64,000 nt of DNA, taken from the NCBI GenBank assembly GCA_035503915.1, contig DATJSU010000053.1, positions 1-64,000 of the forward strand. Direction: 5' to 3'. Positions 17,379-26,284 of this stretch are shown one piece after another (within the stretch, counting starts at the first letter, position 1; each line of letters starts with the position of its first letter). Both the position numbers and the translations under genes were made by a program. The notes under the pieces are model-generated. The model ran no database searches and was not told the DNA's origin. It saw nothing but the letters and a program-made list of their open reading frames with translations. The DNA comes from DATJMJ01 sp035503915. Its GTDB lineage: Bacteria; Actinomycetota; Acidimicrobiia; Acidimicrobiales; Palsa-688.

Positions 17379-18506
17379 TCACGAGCCCTCGAGCGGGCGC
17401 AGCGCCGCCCGGTAACCCCTGCCAGCGAGCGCCGAGCGGACCACCTCCTCTGAGCTTGAATCGACGATGAGCACCATGACGCCACGGTCGCCTTCGGCGG
17501 AATGCGCGATCTCCAGGTCGAAAATGTTGACCCCGAGCCCGCCAAGCAACGTGCTCACTTCGGCGATCACGCCTGGCCGGTCCGGGACGGGCACCCTCAC
17601 TTCTGTCGCCCGCTCGAGCGAGGGAGCCCCCGTAGGGAGATTTCTGCGAGCCTCCCGAGCACGTTCAAGGAGGGCGAGAAGCGCCGCCCGGTCCCCCGAA
17701 GCGACCACGGACCGCAGGCTCCCGAGGCTCGCAGAGAGGCGGTCGAGCGCAGCGAGGATGGCTCCCCGGTTCTCAGCGACCACGTCGGGCCAGATCCCCG
17801 GGTGCCCCGCCGCAACCCTCGTCATGTCACGGAAGCCCCCAGCGGCCAAGCGCAGGAGCGTGGCGTCGGAGGCGGCGACGTCGGCCGCCAGGTTCATGAG
17901 CGTCGCCGCCGCCAAATGAGGTGTGTGCGACACGAGCGCAACGAGCTCGTCATGGCGACGGGGCTGGAGCGCCACCGGGTTCGCGCCGAGCAGCCGTACG
18001 AGGCCCTGTACCTCCGAATATGCCTCCGGCAAGGTGTTGTCCCCCGGCGTGAGCACCCAAGTCGCGCCGAGGAAGAGGTCGGGGTGGGCGCCGTCTACTC
18101 CTTCTTGCTCCGACCCCGCCATGGGGTGGCCACCGACGAACCGTGGGTGGCCGACTGCGCTCACGATGCCCTCCTTGATGCCAGCGACGTCGGTGACGAC
18201 CCGGGTCAGGCTCGGGCTCGTCCCAACCCTTCCCTGTTGAGACAGGACGGCGTTGGCGACTTCGCCCACTGCGCCAGCGGGCACAGCGACCACGGTGACG
18301 GCGGCAAGCGGGTCTGTGCCGACCTCGTCGATCGCGCCCAGCTCGAGCGCCCGCTCGGCCTTCTTCCCGTCCCGGTCTGACCCGCTCACCCACCAACCCA
18401 GGCGGCGCAGTGCCATGCCGATCGACCCACCGATGAGCCCGGTCCCGACGATGGCCGCCCTTTGCCTGCCTCCGGGGCCCAAGCCCCTGTCACTCAGGGA
18501 GGTCAT
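17379..18506 (-). CDS. tyrA: Prephenate dehydrogenase with C-terminal ACT domain
   Basis: This 375-residue enzyme has an NAD-binding Rossmann motif GTGLIGGSIG (about 21-30), the catalytic-domain HPMAGSE signature and conserved SHTPHL. A C-terminal ACT domain starts at VPVPDRPGVIAEVSTLLG. It converts prephenate to hydroxyphenylpyruvate for tyrosine synthesis, and the ACT domain suggests amino-acid feedback control. It overlaps the aroH stop by 17 bp. The order aroH - tyrA - aroA concentrates shikimate/tyrosine genes in one operon. A gap of 106 bp separates it from the CTG start of aroA. Confidence 0.95.
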   Translation of the reverse strand: MTSLSDRGLGPGGRQRAAIVGTGLIGGSIGMALRRLGWWVSGSDRDGKKAERALELGAIDEVGTDPLAAVTVVAVPAGAVGEVANAVLSQQGRVGTSPSLTRVVTDVAGIKEGIVSAVGHPRFVGGHPMAGSEQEGVDGAHPDLFLGATWVLTPGDNTLPEAYSEVQGLVRLLGANPVALQPRRHDELVALVSHTPHLAAATLMNLAADVAASDATLLRLAAGGFRDMTRVAAGHPGIWPDVVAENRGAILAALDRLSASLGSLRSVVASGDRAALLALLERAREARRNLPTGAPSLERATEVRVPVPDRPGVIAEVSTLLGGLGVNIFDLEIAHSAEGDRGVMVLIVDSSSEEVVRSALAGRGYRAALRPLEGS

Positions 18507-18888
18507 CGCGCAGCCCGCGCGCGCCTTCGAGGTAGACGTGGTGCAGCTCGTCCCGGTCAGATTCGACGTGCATCATCACACGGATGCAGAGCGCTTGAGC
18601 GCCCTCGATGTCGAGCTCTCGGGCGCAAAGCAGCGGGACGTCGCCAAAACCGATGGCTCGCGCAGCCATCGCCGGGAACATCGAATGCAGGTCGTCCGTC
18701 GCCGTGAACAGGACGGAGATGATGTCGCTGTGCTCAACGCCGTTGCGCTCGACCATGGCCCTCAGGAGCGCCTGGGTGCGCGCGGTCACCTGCTCGGCAG
18801 TGTCTCGTTCGACAGTCGTTGCCCCCCGGAGCCCACGTACGCGGCGACGGGCGCCGGCGGGCGGAAGTGGTGAACCTGGGTCGACCAT
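18490..18888 (-). CDS. aroH: Chorismate mutase, AroH type
   Basis: This 132-residue protein matches the Bacillus-type monofunctional AroH fold rather than the all-helical AroQ type. Diagnostic segments are RGLRGATTVERDT, ATDDLHSMFPA, the Cys-containing active-site strand near LLCARELDIEG, and CIRVMMHVESDR followed by HVYLEGA. It converts chorismate to prephenate, the substrate of the adjacent tyrA. The N-terminal extension of about 15 Pro/Gly/Arg-rich residues is not conserved in the family, so the true start could lie slightly downstream. Confidence 0.95.
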   Translation of the reverse strand: MVDPGSPLPPAGARRRVRGLRGATTVERDTAEQVTARTQALLRAMVERNGVEHSDIISVLFTATDDLHSMFPAMAARAIGFGDVPLLCARELDIEGAQALCIRVMMHVESDRDELHHVYLEGARGLRDDLPE

Positions 18889-18900
18889 GGCGAGGCAAGG

Positions 18901-19734
18901 TTACAGGGCGGCCCCGCTTGCCTGGCCCTTCAGCCTTCGCCGGCTCGCGCGGAGGCCGGTGCCAGGGTCCTTCACGGCACCCCAAAGAGCCATGACTTCT
19001 CTTGAGGTGAGCGGGCGCACCTCCCCTGGCGCCAGCTTGTTGTCCGAGAGCGGGCCTATGCGCACCCTGACGAGGCGGGTGACGGGGTGCCCGATGGCGT
19101 CGAACATGCGGCGCACCTGCCGGTTGCGCCCTTCGTGGATGGCCACGCGAGCTGCCCGGGGCCCCAGTTCCTGGACCCGTGCGGGTGCCGTGAGGCCATC
19201 GTCCAGCTCCACCCCTCGCCGCAAGCGCCCAACCTCTTCTCGGCAAAGGGCTCCTTCGAACTCCACCACGTACTCCTTTTGGACGCCAAAGGTCGGATGG
19301 GTGAGGTGGTAGGCGAGCTCGCCGTCGTTGGTGAGGAGGAGAAGGCCCTCAGATGCCACGTCCAGGCGGCCGACCGGGAACACTCGCTGCCCAGGTGGCG
19401 CAAGGTCCACGACGGTAGCCCTTCCTTCTGGGTCCGAGGCGGTCGAAACCACGCCCAGCGGCTTGTTGAGAAGGTAGTAAACGAGGCCCTCCCTCCCTGG
19501 CAGAGGGGCCCCGTCGACCGCGATCCGGTCGCGACGAGGGTCGGCGCGCTGGCCGAGGTGCGCCGGTGAGCCGTTCACGGTCACGCGGCCAGCGGAGATC
19601 AGTTCTTCGCATGCCCTCCGGCTCCCGAGGCCGGCGCCCGCGAGCACCTTTTGAAGCCGTGCTCCCTCAGGTTGGAGCACGGGCCTCTCAGGCCGCTCGT
19701 CCGGCTCCGGCACGGGGCGCAATGTTACTGCCAC
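18901..19734 (-). CDS. rluB: 23S/16S rRNA pseudouridine synthase (RluB/RsuA family)
   Basis: This 277-residue protein has an N-terminal S4 RNA-binding domain (about 25-75; LQKVLAGAGLGSRRACEELI) and a pseudouridine synthase domain with catalytic D125 in GRLDVASEG. The placement after scpB and before cmk matches the conserved actinobacterial order and supports RluB, which modifies helix 89 of 23S rRNA, over RsuA. Its Pro/Glu-rich N-terminal tail of about 24 residues is variable in the family. It lies 12 bp upstream of aroH. Confidence 0.93.
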   Translation of the reverse strand: MAVTLRPVPEPDERPERPVLQPEGARLQKVLAGAGLGSRRACEELISAGRVTVNGSPAHLGQRADPRRDRIAVDGAPLPGREGLVYYLLNKPLGVVSTASDPEGRATVVDLAPPGQRVFPVGRLDVASEGLLLLTNDGELAYHLTHPTFGVQKEYVVEFEGALCREEVGRLRRGVELDDGLTAPARVQELGPRAARVAIHEGRNRQVRRMFDAIGHPVTRLVRVRIGPLSDNKLAPGEVRPLTSREVMALWGAVKDPGTGLRASRRRLKGQASGAAL

Positions 19735-19849
19735 GCGACAACACGGCGAGGTTCAAAAGGGGGACCTGGTGGGCGGCATTCAGCCAGCTCGGGGACGGCG
19801 GGCCAAATACAATTTCTTGCCACTAGGGAACTAACAGGGGGTACCTGCA

Positions 19850-21664
19850 ATGCGCCGTCTCGTGGCTCTCATGTCGCTCTTGTCGATCGGGGCCCTCGGC
19901 TGCGCGCTGGCCGTGGCGGCTTTGCTCGCCGGCAGCGCCCGGGCCGCCTCATTGCAGAGCGCTGCCGGTTGCCAACCCGTCATCACGTCTTTCACCAGCT
20001 TCAAGGCCGGGCCTTACCCGCAGTTCACCCTCAGTGGGAGCTGTTTTGGGACGGGTGGGACAATTCTGCGCTCCGATAGCCCCCATTTTGGGGTGGTCGT
20101 TTTCCCGCCTGGCACGTCGCTCGGCCAAATGAAGTCCGTTGTAGGTGGAAGTGACGTTCCCCAGTTGCTGCACTGGAGCGCCTGCTCGGACATCGCCGGG
20201 CAGCCCTACGTCGGCCCAAACGGGGTCAACTGCAACATCACGAGCTGGACGGGCACAGAAATAACGCTGAGCGCCTTTGCTGGCGGGGATGCCAATATCC
20301 CCAGCTTCCAGGGTTACCCACACACGTTCAATTACGACTACTTGATGAAGAAGGGAGACAAAGTAGCGGTCCAGGTTTGGAACGCGCAGACAGGCGCGGG
20401 ACCTGCCACCGTTTACCTGACGGCTGGCGGCCCCGGCTCCTCGGTCGTCAGCTCGCTGGTGAGCCTCAACTCGAGGGTCAGTTCGATCGGCTCCTCCCTG
20501 CCGACCCCGGCACGAGCTTTTCGCTCCGTCTCCTCCGACGCCATCGACCTCGTGATAACGCTCGGGATCGCGCTGTTCATAACCTTTCCCGCCAACTTGT
20601 TCAACTCCACTTTCCAGGAGAACTACGAGGACATCGTGTCTTGGTGGGGAAAGTGGGCCCGCAGGTTGTTCCCGCCGCCGCTCCGCCGAGCGGTGAAGAG
20701 CGGGCTGGGCAAGCTCAAGGCCTTCCTCCTCGCCCGGCTCAAGCTCGCGGGCCGCTCGCGGGCAAAGCGCCTCCAACGAGAAAATGCGATCTTTGCAGTG
20801 GTCCTCGTCGGGGGTTCGTTACTGGGCGCAATGTTGGACCCGTCGTTCGGGGCCAACTTCCGCACCGTGCTGAGCTTTGTTTCGATCGTCTTGGCGCTCT
20901 TTGCTGGTGTCGCGATCTCAGGCTTGGTCACGGGCACTTACCACCGGGCCCGCAAGCACGGGCGAGTCGCGTACAAGTTGGAGGCTCTCCCGATAGGCCT
21001 CCTCGTGGCGGCCTTCTGCGTAATAGTTTCCCGTGCCACCGGTTTCCGGCCCGGGTACCTCTACGGGGTAATAGCGGGGGTTTCCTTTGCCCGCCCGCTA
21101 GCCAAGCACGAGGAGGGCCACGTAGTAGCCCTTGGGTCTTGGCTGAAAGTCGCCATCGCTGTCCTCGCTTGGGCGCTGTGGGCAGCCATCACGCATGACG
21201 CCGGCAAGCGTGGCAGCTTCTTCGGCCTCGTCCTCGTGGACGATTTTCTCGCGTCGCTGTTCGTTTCGAGCATGGTGGGCCAGCTGATATCGCTCCTCCC
21301 CCTCAAGTTCATGCCCGGCCACAAATTGCAGGCCTGGCACAAAGGCGCCTGGGCGGTCACGTTCCTGGTGACGCTCTTCGTCGTGGTGCAGGTGTTACTT
21401 CGGCCCGGTTCAACGGCTTCTGGGCCCTCGCACGCTCCCTTGGTCACGACGGTCGTCCTTTTCGTGCTCTTCGGGGTGGGGTCTGTGCTCTTCGCGGACC
21501 ATTTCGCCCGTAAACGCCGCCACCTCGCGGCCTCTGGGGGGGCGGCTGTCATAACGCTCGAAGAAGCCGTCGACCTCGAGGCCGAGCACGACGGCGTGCC
21601 CGGGAACGCTCTACCAGGCTCTACGCCGGCGGAGGCCGCAGGCCCTGCTCCAGAGCGTCCATAA
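19850..21664 (+). CDS. Secreted/multi-pass membrane protein of unknown function
   Basis: This 604-residue protein has a signal peptide (about 1-33), an extracellular beta-rich domain with four Cys (about 34-200), a Ser-rich linker, and about eight hydrophobic segments between 230 and 560. The segments include an internal basic Arg/Lys-rich cytoplasmic loop at about 275-312 and an acidic/Pro C-tail. I do not recognise a named catalytic motif. It is on the plus strand between rluB and scpB, breaking an otherwise continuous minus-strand block. Its last 44 bp overlap the end of scpB in a tail-to-tail arrangement. GGGGGTACC precedes the ATG. Confidence 0.8.
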   Translation: MRRLVALMSLLSIGALGCALAVAALLAGSARAASLQSAAGCQPVITSFTSFKAGPYPQFTLSGSCFGTGGTILRSDSPHFGVVVFPPGTSLGQMKSVVGGSDVPQLLHWSACSDIAGQPYVGPNGVNCNITSWTGTEITLSAFAGGDANIPSFQGYPHTFNYDYLMKKGDKVAVQVWNAQTGAGPATVYLTAGGPGSSVVSSLVSLNSRVSSIGSSLPTPARAFRSVSSDAIDLVITLGIALFITFPANLFNSTFQENYEDIVSWWGKWARRLFPPPLRRAVKSGLGKLKAFLLARLKLAGRSRAKRLQRENAIFAVVLVGGSLLGAMLDPSFGANFRTVLSFVSIVLALFAGVAISGLVTGTYHRARKHGRVAYKLEALPIGLLVAAFCVIVSRATGFRPGYLYGVIAGVSFARPLAKHEEGHVVALGSWLKVAIAVLAWALWAAITHDAGKRGSFFGLVLVDDFLASLFVSSMVGQLISLLPLKFMPGHKLQAWHKGAWAVTFLVTLFVVVQVLLRPGSTASGPSHAPLVTTVVLFVLFGVGSVLFADHFARKRRHLAASGGAAVITLEEAVDLEAEHDGVPGNALPGSTPAEAAGPAPERP

Positions 21665-22280
21665 CCTCTGGGCCTGGTACAAAATCGCCCAAGGGCGGGA
21701 GATCTTCGATCCTGTCCAGTCCCAGCCGCTCGAGCATGAGCTTTGTCGTGCCATAGAGGACCGCCTGGCCTGGCCCTGGGTCGCGCCCGACTTCTTCCAC
21801 GTACCCCCGCTGGCACAATGTCCGCAACACCGCATCGGAGTTGACCCCTCTTATCGAGGCCACCTGAGCCCGGGACACCGGCTGTTTGTAGGCCACTATG
21901 GCAAGGGCCTCGAGCGCGGAGGCTGACAGGCGCGCCGATTGACCTTCTAGTACAAACCTTTCGATGTAGGACGCAAGGTCGGGGTGGCTCTGGAACCTGT
22001 AGCCGCCTGCCACCCGGGCGAGGACAAACCCGCGCCGTTCCCGCCGGTAGCCCTCGGCTAATTGCTCGCAGACCGCCTCTACTTTCGCAGGGGGCAGCTC
22101 GAGAAGTTGCGCGAGCAAGCTGAGCTCCACAGGCGATTCCGCCACCATCAACACTGCTTCGATCGCGCGCTCGGGCTCGCGTTCGGGACCGGTGGCTCCT
22201 GCTTGGCTGGCGGCGTGGGCGACCACCTTTGGCCCGACCACTTCGGGACCGACGAGGTCGATCTCTTTGGAGTCCTCCAT
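21621..22280 (-). CDS. scpB: Segregation and condensation protein B
   Basis: This 219-residue protein has two winged-helix domains, visible as AIEAVLMVAESPVELSLLA and ALEALAIVAYKQPVSRAQV with the conserved IRGVNSDAVL. ScpB binds the kleisin ScpA to form the SMC condensin complex. It lies 25 bp after scpA. Its final 44 bp overlap the end of the convergent membrane-protein gene. The N-terminal tail of about 35 residues is variable and may not be essential. Confidence 0.95.
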   Translation of the reverse strand: MEDSKEIDLVGPEVVGPKVVAHAASQAGATGPEREPERAIEAVLMVAESPVELSLLAQLLELPPAKVEAVCEQLAEGYRRERRGFVLARVAGGYRFQSHPDLASYIERFVLEGQSARLSASALEALAIVAYKQPVSRAQVASIRGVNSDAVLRTLCQRGYVEEVGRDPGPGQAVLYGTTKLMLERLGLDRIEDLPPLGDFVPGPEVMDALEQGLRPPPA

Positions 22281-22305
22281 CTTGGCCTTGCTCCCCTGCG
22301 CTCGC

Positions 22306-23097
22306 CTATCCCTGGTACTCGTCTACTAGGGGCGACCTACCGTCCTCACGGTACAACCCGGGGCCGCTCTCAGGCCCCAGCCACTTCACGTGCAGTTCAG
22401 CGAGCTTCGAACCTTGCTCGAGGTCGACGGTCCCGCGCTTGTACAGCTCGAGCAGGGCGAGGAAACAGACGATGACTTCGAGCCGTTCGTTCAGGCAGGA
22501 GGTGAGCTCACGGAATGTTGTCACGGGCTCCTTTGGCAAGAGGGCGAGCAGGTCCTCGAGCGTTTCTGCCACACTTACCCGCACCGGCGCGATGTGGTCG
22601 GTATTGACCTGCACCGGTGGCCTCGGGGAGAGCAACCTGGCTAACGCGTCGCGCAGCCTGCGCGGCGCCACTCCTTCGAGCGGGTCTGGTGCCAGCCCGA
22701 GGAACTGTTCTTCCAGGCCTGCGCGGCGCGGCACCGAACGCTCTGCCAAGCCCATGGTCCGCCACAGAGCGGCCGAGGCATCCTTGAACGTCTTGCACTC
22801 GAGCAGGCGTGCGAGCAGGAGGTCCCGCTCCTCCCAGAGGGCCAGTTCCTCTTCGGTCTCACCGGCGGGCTCGGGTAGCAGGCGGCGCGCTTTCAGCTCG
22901 AGCAGGACGGCAGCGATGAGAAGGAACTCCGTGGCGACGGACAGGTCGAACGCTTGCATCTCCTCGAGGGCCGCCACGTACTCGTCGACGATCGAGGACA
23001 GGGACAGCTCCCAAATGTCGACCTGTTTCTTGCTAACGAGGTGGAGCAAGAGGTCAAACGGGCCTTCGAAGACGGGCGTGCTCACCTGGTAGCCCAC
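22306..23097 (-). CDS. scpA: Segregation and condensation protein A (kleisin)
   Basis: This protein of about 263 residues opens VGYQVSTPVFEGPFDLLLHL, the standard ScpA N-terminal SMC-neck-binding motif, and ends in a winged helix. A Leu/Glu-rich linker lies between. It bridges SMC heads with ScpB. I chose GTG 23097, which matches other ScpA N-termini; an ATG at 23142 would add a Gly/Pro-rich stretch. It is divergent from trpS with about 100 bp between. Confidence 0.94.
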   Translation of the reverse strand: MGYQVSTPVFEGPFDLLLHLVSKKQVDIWELSLSSIVDEYVAALEEMQAFDLSVATEFLLIAAVLLELKARRLLPEPAGETEEELALWEERDLLLARLLECKTFKDASAALWRTMGLAERSVPRRAGLEEQFLGLAPDPLEGVAPRRLRDALARLLSPRPPVQVNTDHIAPVRVSVAETLEDLLALLPKEPVTTFRELTSCLNERLEVIVCFLALLELYKRGTVDLEQGSKLAELHVKWLGPESGPGLYREDGRSPLVDEYQG

Positions 23098-23199
23098 AGC
23101 ACCGAGCCTACTGGTGGCCCCCCCGGCCGGCGGTGGACCCACCGTGCCAAGCGGTGCTGCGCCTCGCTGGGCCGAGCCGGTACTTTCGTCACCGTGACT

Positions 23200-24228
23200 A
23201 TGCCCAGCGCGACAACCGGCGCGAAAAAGAGAGCCCTGTCAGGGATACAGCCAACGGGCAGCACCCACCTCGGCAACTACTTGGGGGCGCTGCGGTGGTG
23301 GGTCGACTTCCAGGACCACTACGACGCCTTTTACTGTGTCGTAGACCTCCACGCGCTCACCATCCCAGGCGACCCCGAGGAGCTTCGTAAGGACACTCTC
23401 ACCATGGCCATGGTCCTGCTCGCCTGTGGGCTCGACCCCGCCCGCTGCACTTTGTTCGTCCAAAGCCACGTCCACGAGCACGCCGAGCTCACCTGGCTCC
23501 TCGAGTGCACCGCCAGCATGGGCGAGCTTCAGCGGATGACCCAGTTCAAGGACAAGGCGGCCAGGGGGGGCGAGGAGGCTGCCCGGGTCGCGCTGTTTGC
23601 CTACCCGGTGCTGCAGGCAGCCGACATCCTGCTTTACGACGCCGACCTCGTGCCTGTCGGCGACGACCAGCGCCAGCACCTCGAGCTCACGAGAGACTTG
23701 GCGCAGCGATGGAACGGCCGGTACGGCCGGACCTTCACTCTTCCCGAGGCCGTGATCCCGCCGCCGGGGGGAGGCGCCCGGGTCATGGACCTGCAGGACC
23801 CCTCGCGGAAGATGTCAAAGAGCGCTGCTTCCGACGCTGGCGTGGTCTATCTCTTCGACGACCCCAAGGTCATTGAGCACAAGGTGAAACGGGCTGTTAC
23901 CGACCTCGATCCCCCCGGCCCAAGTGCCGTTCGTTGGGACCGGGAAGCCAAGCCTGGGGTGTCCAACCTCTTGGAGCTGATCGCTGCCATCGCGGGTGGG
24001 AAGCCTGAGGAGGTAGCCACCCGGTACTCGAGCTACGGCCAGCTGAAGAATGATGTCGCGGAGGCGGTGATCACCGCGGCCCGCCCCATCCAGGAGCGCT
24101 ACCGCGAGATCGCTGCAGACCCGGGGGCCGTGCGAGAGGTCTTGGCCAAAGGCGCAGAGCGGGCGAGCGAGGTAGCTTCGATGACTCTGCGCAGAGCGCA
24201 GGACATGATCGGCTTGTTGCCGAGGTAG
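23200..24228 (+). CDS. trpS: Tryptophanyl-tRNA synthetase
   Basis: This 342-residue class I synthetase has the HIGH-equivalent in QPTGSTHLGNYLGA and KMSKS at residues 204-208 (DPSRKMSKS). It also has the ATP/Trp-site segment VGDDQRQHLELTRD. The length is normal for TrpS. ATG 23200 begins MPSATTGAKKRAL; a GTG two codons earlier is equally possible, and the frame further upstream belongs to the antisense of scpA. It lies on the plus strand between scpA and a small convergent gene. Confidence 0.97.
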   Translation: MPSATTGAKKRALSGIQPTGSTHLGNYLGALRWWVDFQDHYDAFYCVVDLHALTIPGDPEELRKDTLTMAMVLLACGLDPARCTLFVQSHVHEHAELTWLLECTASMGELQRMTQFKDKAARGGEEAARVALFAYPVLQAADILLYDADLVPVGDDQRQHLELTRDLAQRWNGRYGRTFTLPEAVIPPPGGGARVMDLQDPSRKMSKSAASDAGVVYLFDDPKVIEHKVKRAVTDLDPPGPSAVRWDREAKPGVSNLLELIAAIAGGKPEEVATRYSSYGQLKNDVAEAVITAARPIQERYREIAADPGAVREVLAKGAERASEVASMTLRRAQDMIGLLPR

Positions 24229-24264
24229 GCACGGTCCTGCCCGGTCATGGTTGTAGCCAGGGGC

Positions 24265-24573
24265 TTAGAGCGCTCCTGCGGTGACAACCGAGCCCTCTGC
24301 GACCTCTTCGACTGCCGCCGCAGTGAGGTCGTCAGGGCTCTTGGCGATGAGCATGTCGAGCACGTACTGGCACGCTTGCTCCTCGGTGAGGAACATCAAC
24401 GATGGTGCCAGCCTCACCGGCCGCCAGGCCAAGACCTCCCAATCGCGCTGGTTGGGCCGCAAAATCCACGCCCCCTCACAAACCGTGCGGGGCGGGTCAA
24501 CCCCTACCAAGAGGTACTTGTCCTCTCCCACTCCTGCCGCGTCGAGGTAGTGCTTGAGCTGCAAACGGCGCAT
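24265..24573 (-). CDS. Small conserved-looking protein, unknown function
   Basis: This 102-residue acidic protein begins MRRLQLKHYLDAAG and has no TM or signal. It reads like a compact alpha/beta domain with a WILRPNQRDWEVLAWRP strand-rich centre and an acidic helix C-terminus. I do not recognise it. It is convergent with trpS (36 bp between stops). The ATG follows AAGAGG with a usable spacing. The protein-like composition and the clear upstream low-GC region support a gene. Confidence 0.6.
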   Translation of the reverse strand: MRRLQLKHYLDAAGVGEDKYLLVGVDPPRTVCEGAWILRPNQRDWEVLAWRPVRLAPSLMFLTEEQACQYVLDMLIAKSPDDLTAAAVEEVAEGSVVTAGAL

Positions 24574-24871
24574 CCTCTTGCCTCCTCATGCAGCGAGCCC
24601 ACGGCTCACCTTTCGAGTGGGGCCAGTATTGCGCAACTTTTCACCTTGTGCCGAAAATCACTCCTTGAGCAGCTCCTATTCAGTCGCAACACCCTGTTTA
24701 GGAACTCCTAAAGGATGCTAGCGGCGCGAACGGCAACGGCGAAAGTGGTTGTCATCGCAACTTTCCCGCAACGGAACAAACCTGCCACGCAAAAGACGCA
24801 ATTCGGGACTGTGCCGTCAGGCTGGCTGAGCGCCCAGGCAGGTAAAACCCTCTCGGGTGACGTCGCTCAGG
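24574..24871. other. 298-bp intergenic region, AT-rich relative to flanks
   Basis: No gene fits here on either strand. The stretch around 24630-24800 is visibly lower in GC than the flanks, with runs such as CAACTTTTCACC and GTTTAGGAACTCCTAAAGG; the latter has the inverted repeat TTTAGGA-x2-TCCTAAA at about 24699-24715. It lies upstream of the small minus-strand gene (24573) and downstream of the DksA-like gene. It probably holds a terminator for the latter and a promoter for the former. I see no U-tracted hairpin I would call with confidence. Confidence 0.4.
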
Positions 24872-25249
24872 TCAGCGGCGGTGGGCAGCGCAAGAAATGC
24901 AAAAGCGCGCCGCAGGCATGGCCTCGAGGCGGGCCGGTGCGATCTCCTGGTGGCAGGACTCGCAGATCCCGTACGTGCCGGCGTCGAGCTTCCCCAAGGC
25001 GTGTTCCACCTCGACCAGGTTCGTAGTCAGTGTCGTCGCAAGAGCCTCGGTCTCACCGCGCTCGGCGGTGACTTGGCTCGAATCCGCAAAATTGGGGTCA
25101 TACGACAGCCCCTCGCTGCCATACCCAAGCTCCTGAAGTTCCTGGCGCAGCGATACCCGCTGGGCTAACAGGTCCTCGCGCAGAGCGCTTGTCGCACTGG
25201 CCTCCATCCTGCGCAGTGTAGCCCCAGTGGTGCGGCTCGTAACGCCCAT
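24872..25249 (-). CDS. DksA/TraR-type zinc finger protein
   Basis: This protein of about 125 residues has an N-terminal coiled coil (EDLLAQRVSLRQELQELG) and a C-terminal zinc finger CESC-x17-CISC preceded by DAGTYGICESC, the DksA/TraR signature. Actinobacterial members (CarD/RbpA-independent TraR-like proteins) bind RNA polymerase or act in sporulation and stress. It lacks an obvious DxxDxA coiled-coil tip motif of canonical DksA, so a direct ppGpp role is doubtful. The start is uncertain: ATG 25249 has a weak signal, and the next Met is 14 codons in. It is 54 bp after xerD in the same orientation. Confidence 0.88.
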   Translation of the reverse strand: MGVTSRTTGATLRRMEASATSALREDLLAQRVSLRQELQELGYGSEGLSYDPNFADSSQVTAERGETEALATTLTTNLVEVEHALGKLDAGTYGICESCHQEIAPARLEAMPAARFCISCAAHRR

Positions 25250-25303
25250 AATGGCTAAGTTCGTCCGACCTCGCGGGCCGCCGGCCCCGCCCTCGAGGTC
25301 CCC

Positions 25304-26284
25304 TTAGCGAGCTCTCGCACGGGGGTGCGCCGCCAGGTACGCGGCCTTCAGCCGTTCGGTCGAGACCTTTGTGTAGACCTGTGTCGTCGCTATGGAGGCA
25401 TGCCCGAGGAGCTCCTGGACAACCCGTATATCCGCCCCGTGGTCGAGCATGTGCGTCGCGCAACTGTGACGGAGCACGTGCGGGCTCAGGCGGCCGCTCA
25501 GCCCGGACCTTTCCCCGTAGTGACGCACGATGCCCCATGCTCCTTGGCGAGTGAGCCTCCCTCCCCTCTGGTTGAGGAAAACGGCGGCCGAGTCTGTGCG
25601 CCTTGCCCACCTGGCCGGCACGAAGGCTTGCCGGCCACCAGGACCTGTCCAAGCTTGCAACGCTTGCCTCGCAAAACGCCCGAGAGGCACCATTCGCTCC
25701 TTGTTGCCTTTGCCGAGCACACGCACCAGCTGGTCCTCTATGAACACGTCCGAAAGCGATAAGCCGGTCAGTTCCGATATCCGCATACCCGTGCCGTAGA
25801 GGGTCTCCAGCACGGCCCGGTCGCGTACCTCGACGGGCGATGACCCTGTGACTGAAGCCATGAGAGAGCCGACCTCCTCCTCCCTCAGTGCCTTGGGGAG
25901 GCTTTGGGGTACCGGTGGCGGGCGAAGCTCGGCGGTCGGGTCCAGCTCGAGGTCGCCTTCTTGGACCAGGAACCGGTGCAGCTGGCGGACGGCGACGAGG
26001 TGGCGAGCGACCGAAGCCGGGGCAAAGCCCGAGCGGCGCAGGTGGACCACGTACTCGGCGACAAGTCGTTCGTCCGCCAGTTCAGCCGCTGGTGACCCCG
26101 GCCGCGAACGCAGCCAGGACTCGTAAGCCCAGAGGTCGCGGCGGTACGCGGAAACAGTGTTGGGAGCGCGGCCCTTTTCGACCGAAAGCCAGCTCAGCAT
26201 CTCCTCAGCTGGAACAGACAACGCCGCGCCGCGCCATCTCCCCAACGGCAGCTCCGTGGCTGGTATGGCTTCAGCCTTCTCCAA
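25304..26284 (-). CDS. xerD: Tyrosine recombinase XerD/XerC
   Basis: This 326-residue protein has a SAM-like core-binding domain (about 22-115) and a catalytic domain with all six residues visible: R168 (GTGMRISEL), K193, H269 and R272 (HVLRHSCATH), H295 (LGHASIATT) and Y304. It resolves chromosome dimers at dif with a partner recombinase. Its place between the NUDIX gene and scpA matches M. tuberculosis Rv1701 (xerD), so it is core, not mobile. It overlaps the NUDIX stop by 14 bp. Confidence 0.94.
   Translation of the reverse strand: MEKAEAIPATELPLGRWRGAALSVPAEEMLSWLSVEKGRAPNTVSAYRRDLWAYESWLRSRPGSPAAELADERLVAEYVVHLRRSGFAPASVARHLVAVRQLHRFLVQEGDLELDPTAELRPPPVPQSLPKALREEEVGSLMASVTGSSPVEVRDRAVLETLYGTGMRISELTGLSLSDVFIEDQLVRVLGKGNKERMVPLGRFARQALQAWTGPGGRQAFVPARWARRTDSAAVFLNQRGGRLTRQGAWGIVRHYGERSGLSGRLSPHVLRHSCATHMLDHGADIRVVQELLGHASIATTQVYTKVSTERLKAAYLAAHPRARAR

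Noticed and set aside
25304..26284. Tyrosine recombinase as evidence of a mobile element
   Set aside because: It is in the conserved pyrG - NUDIX - xerD - scpA order and has the XerD length and residues; no attachment-site repeats or cargo are near.
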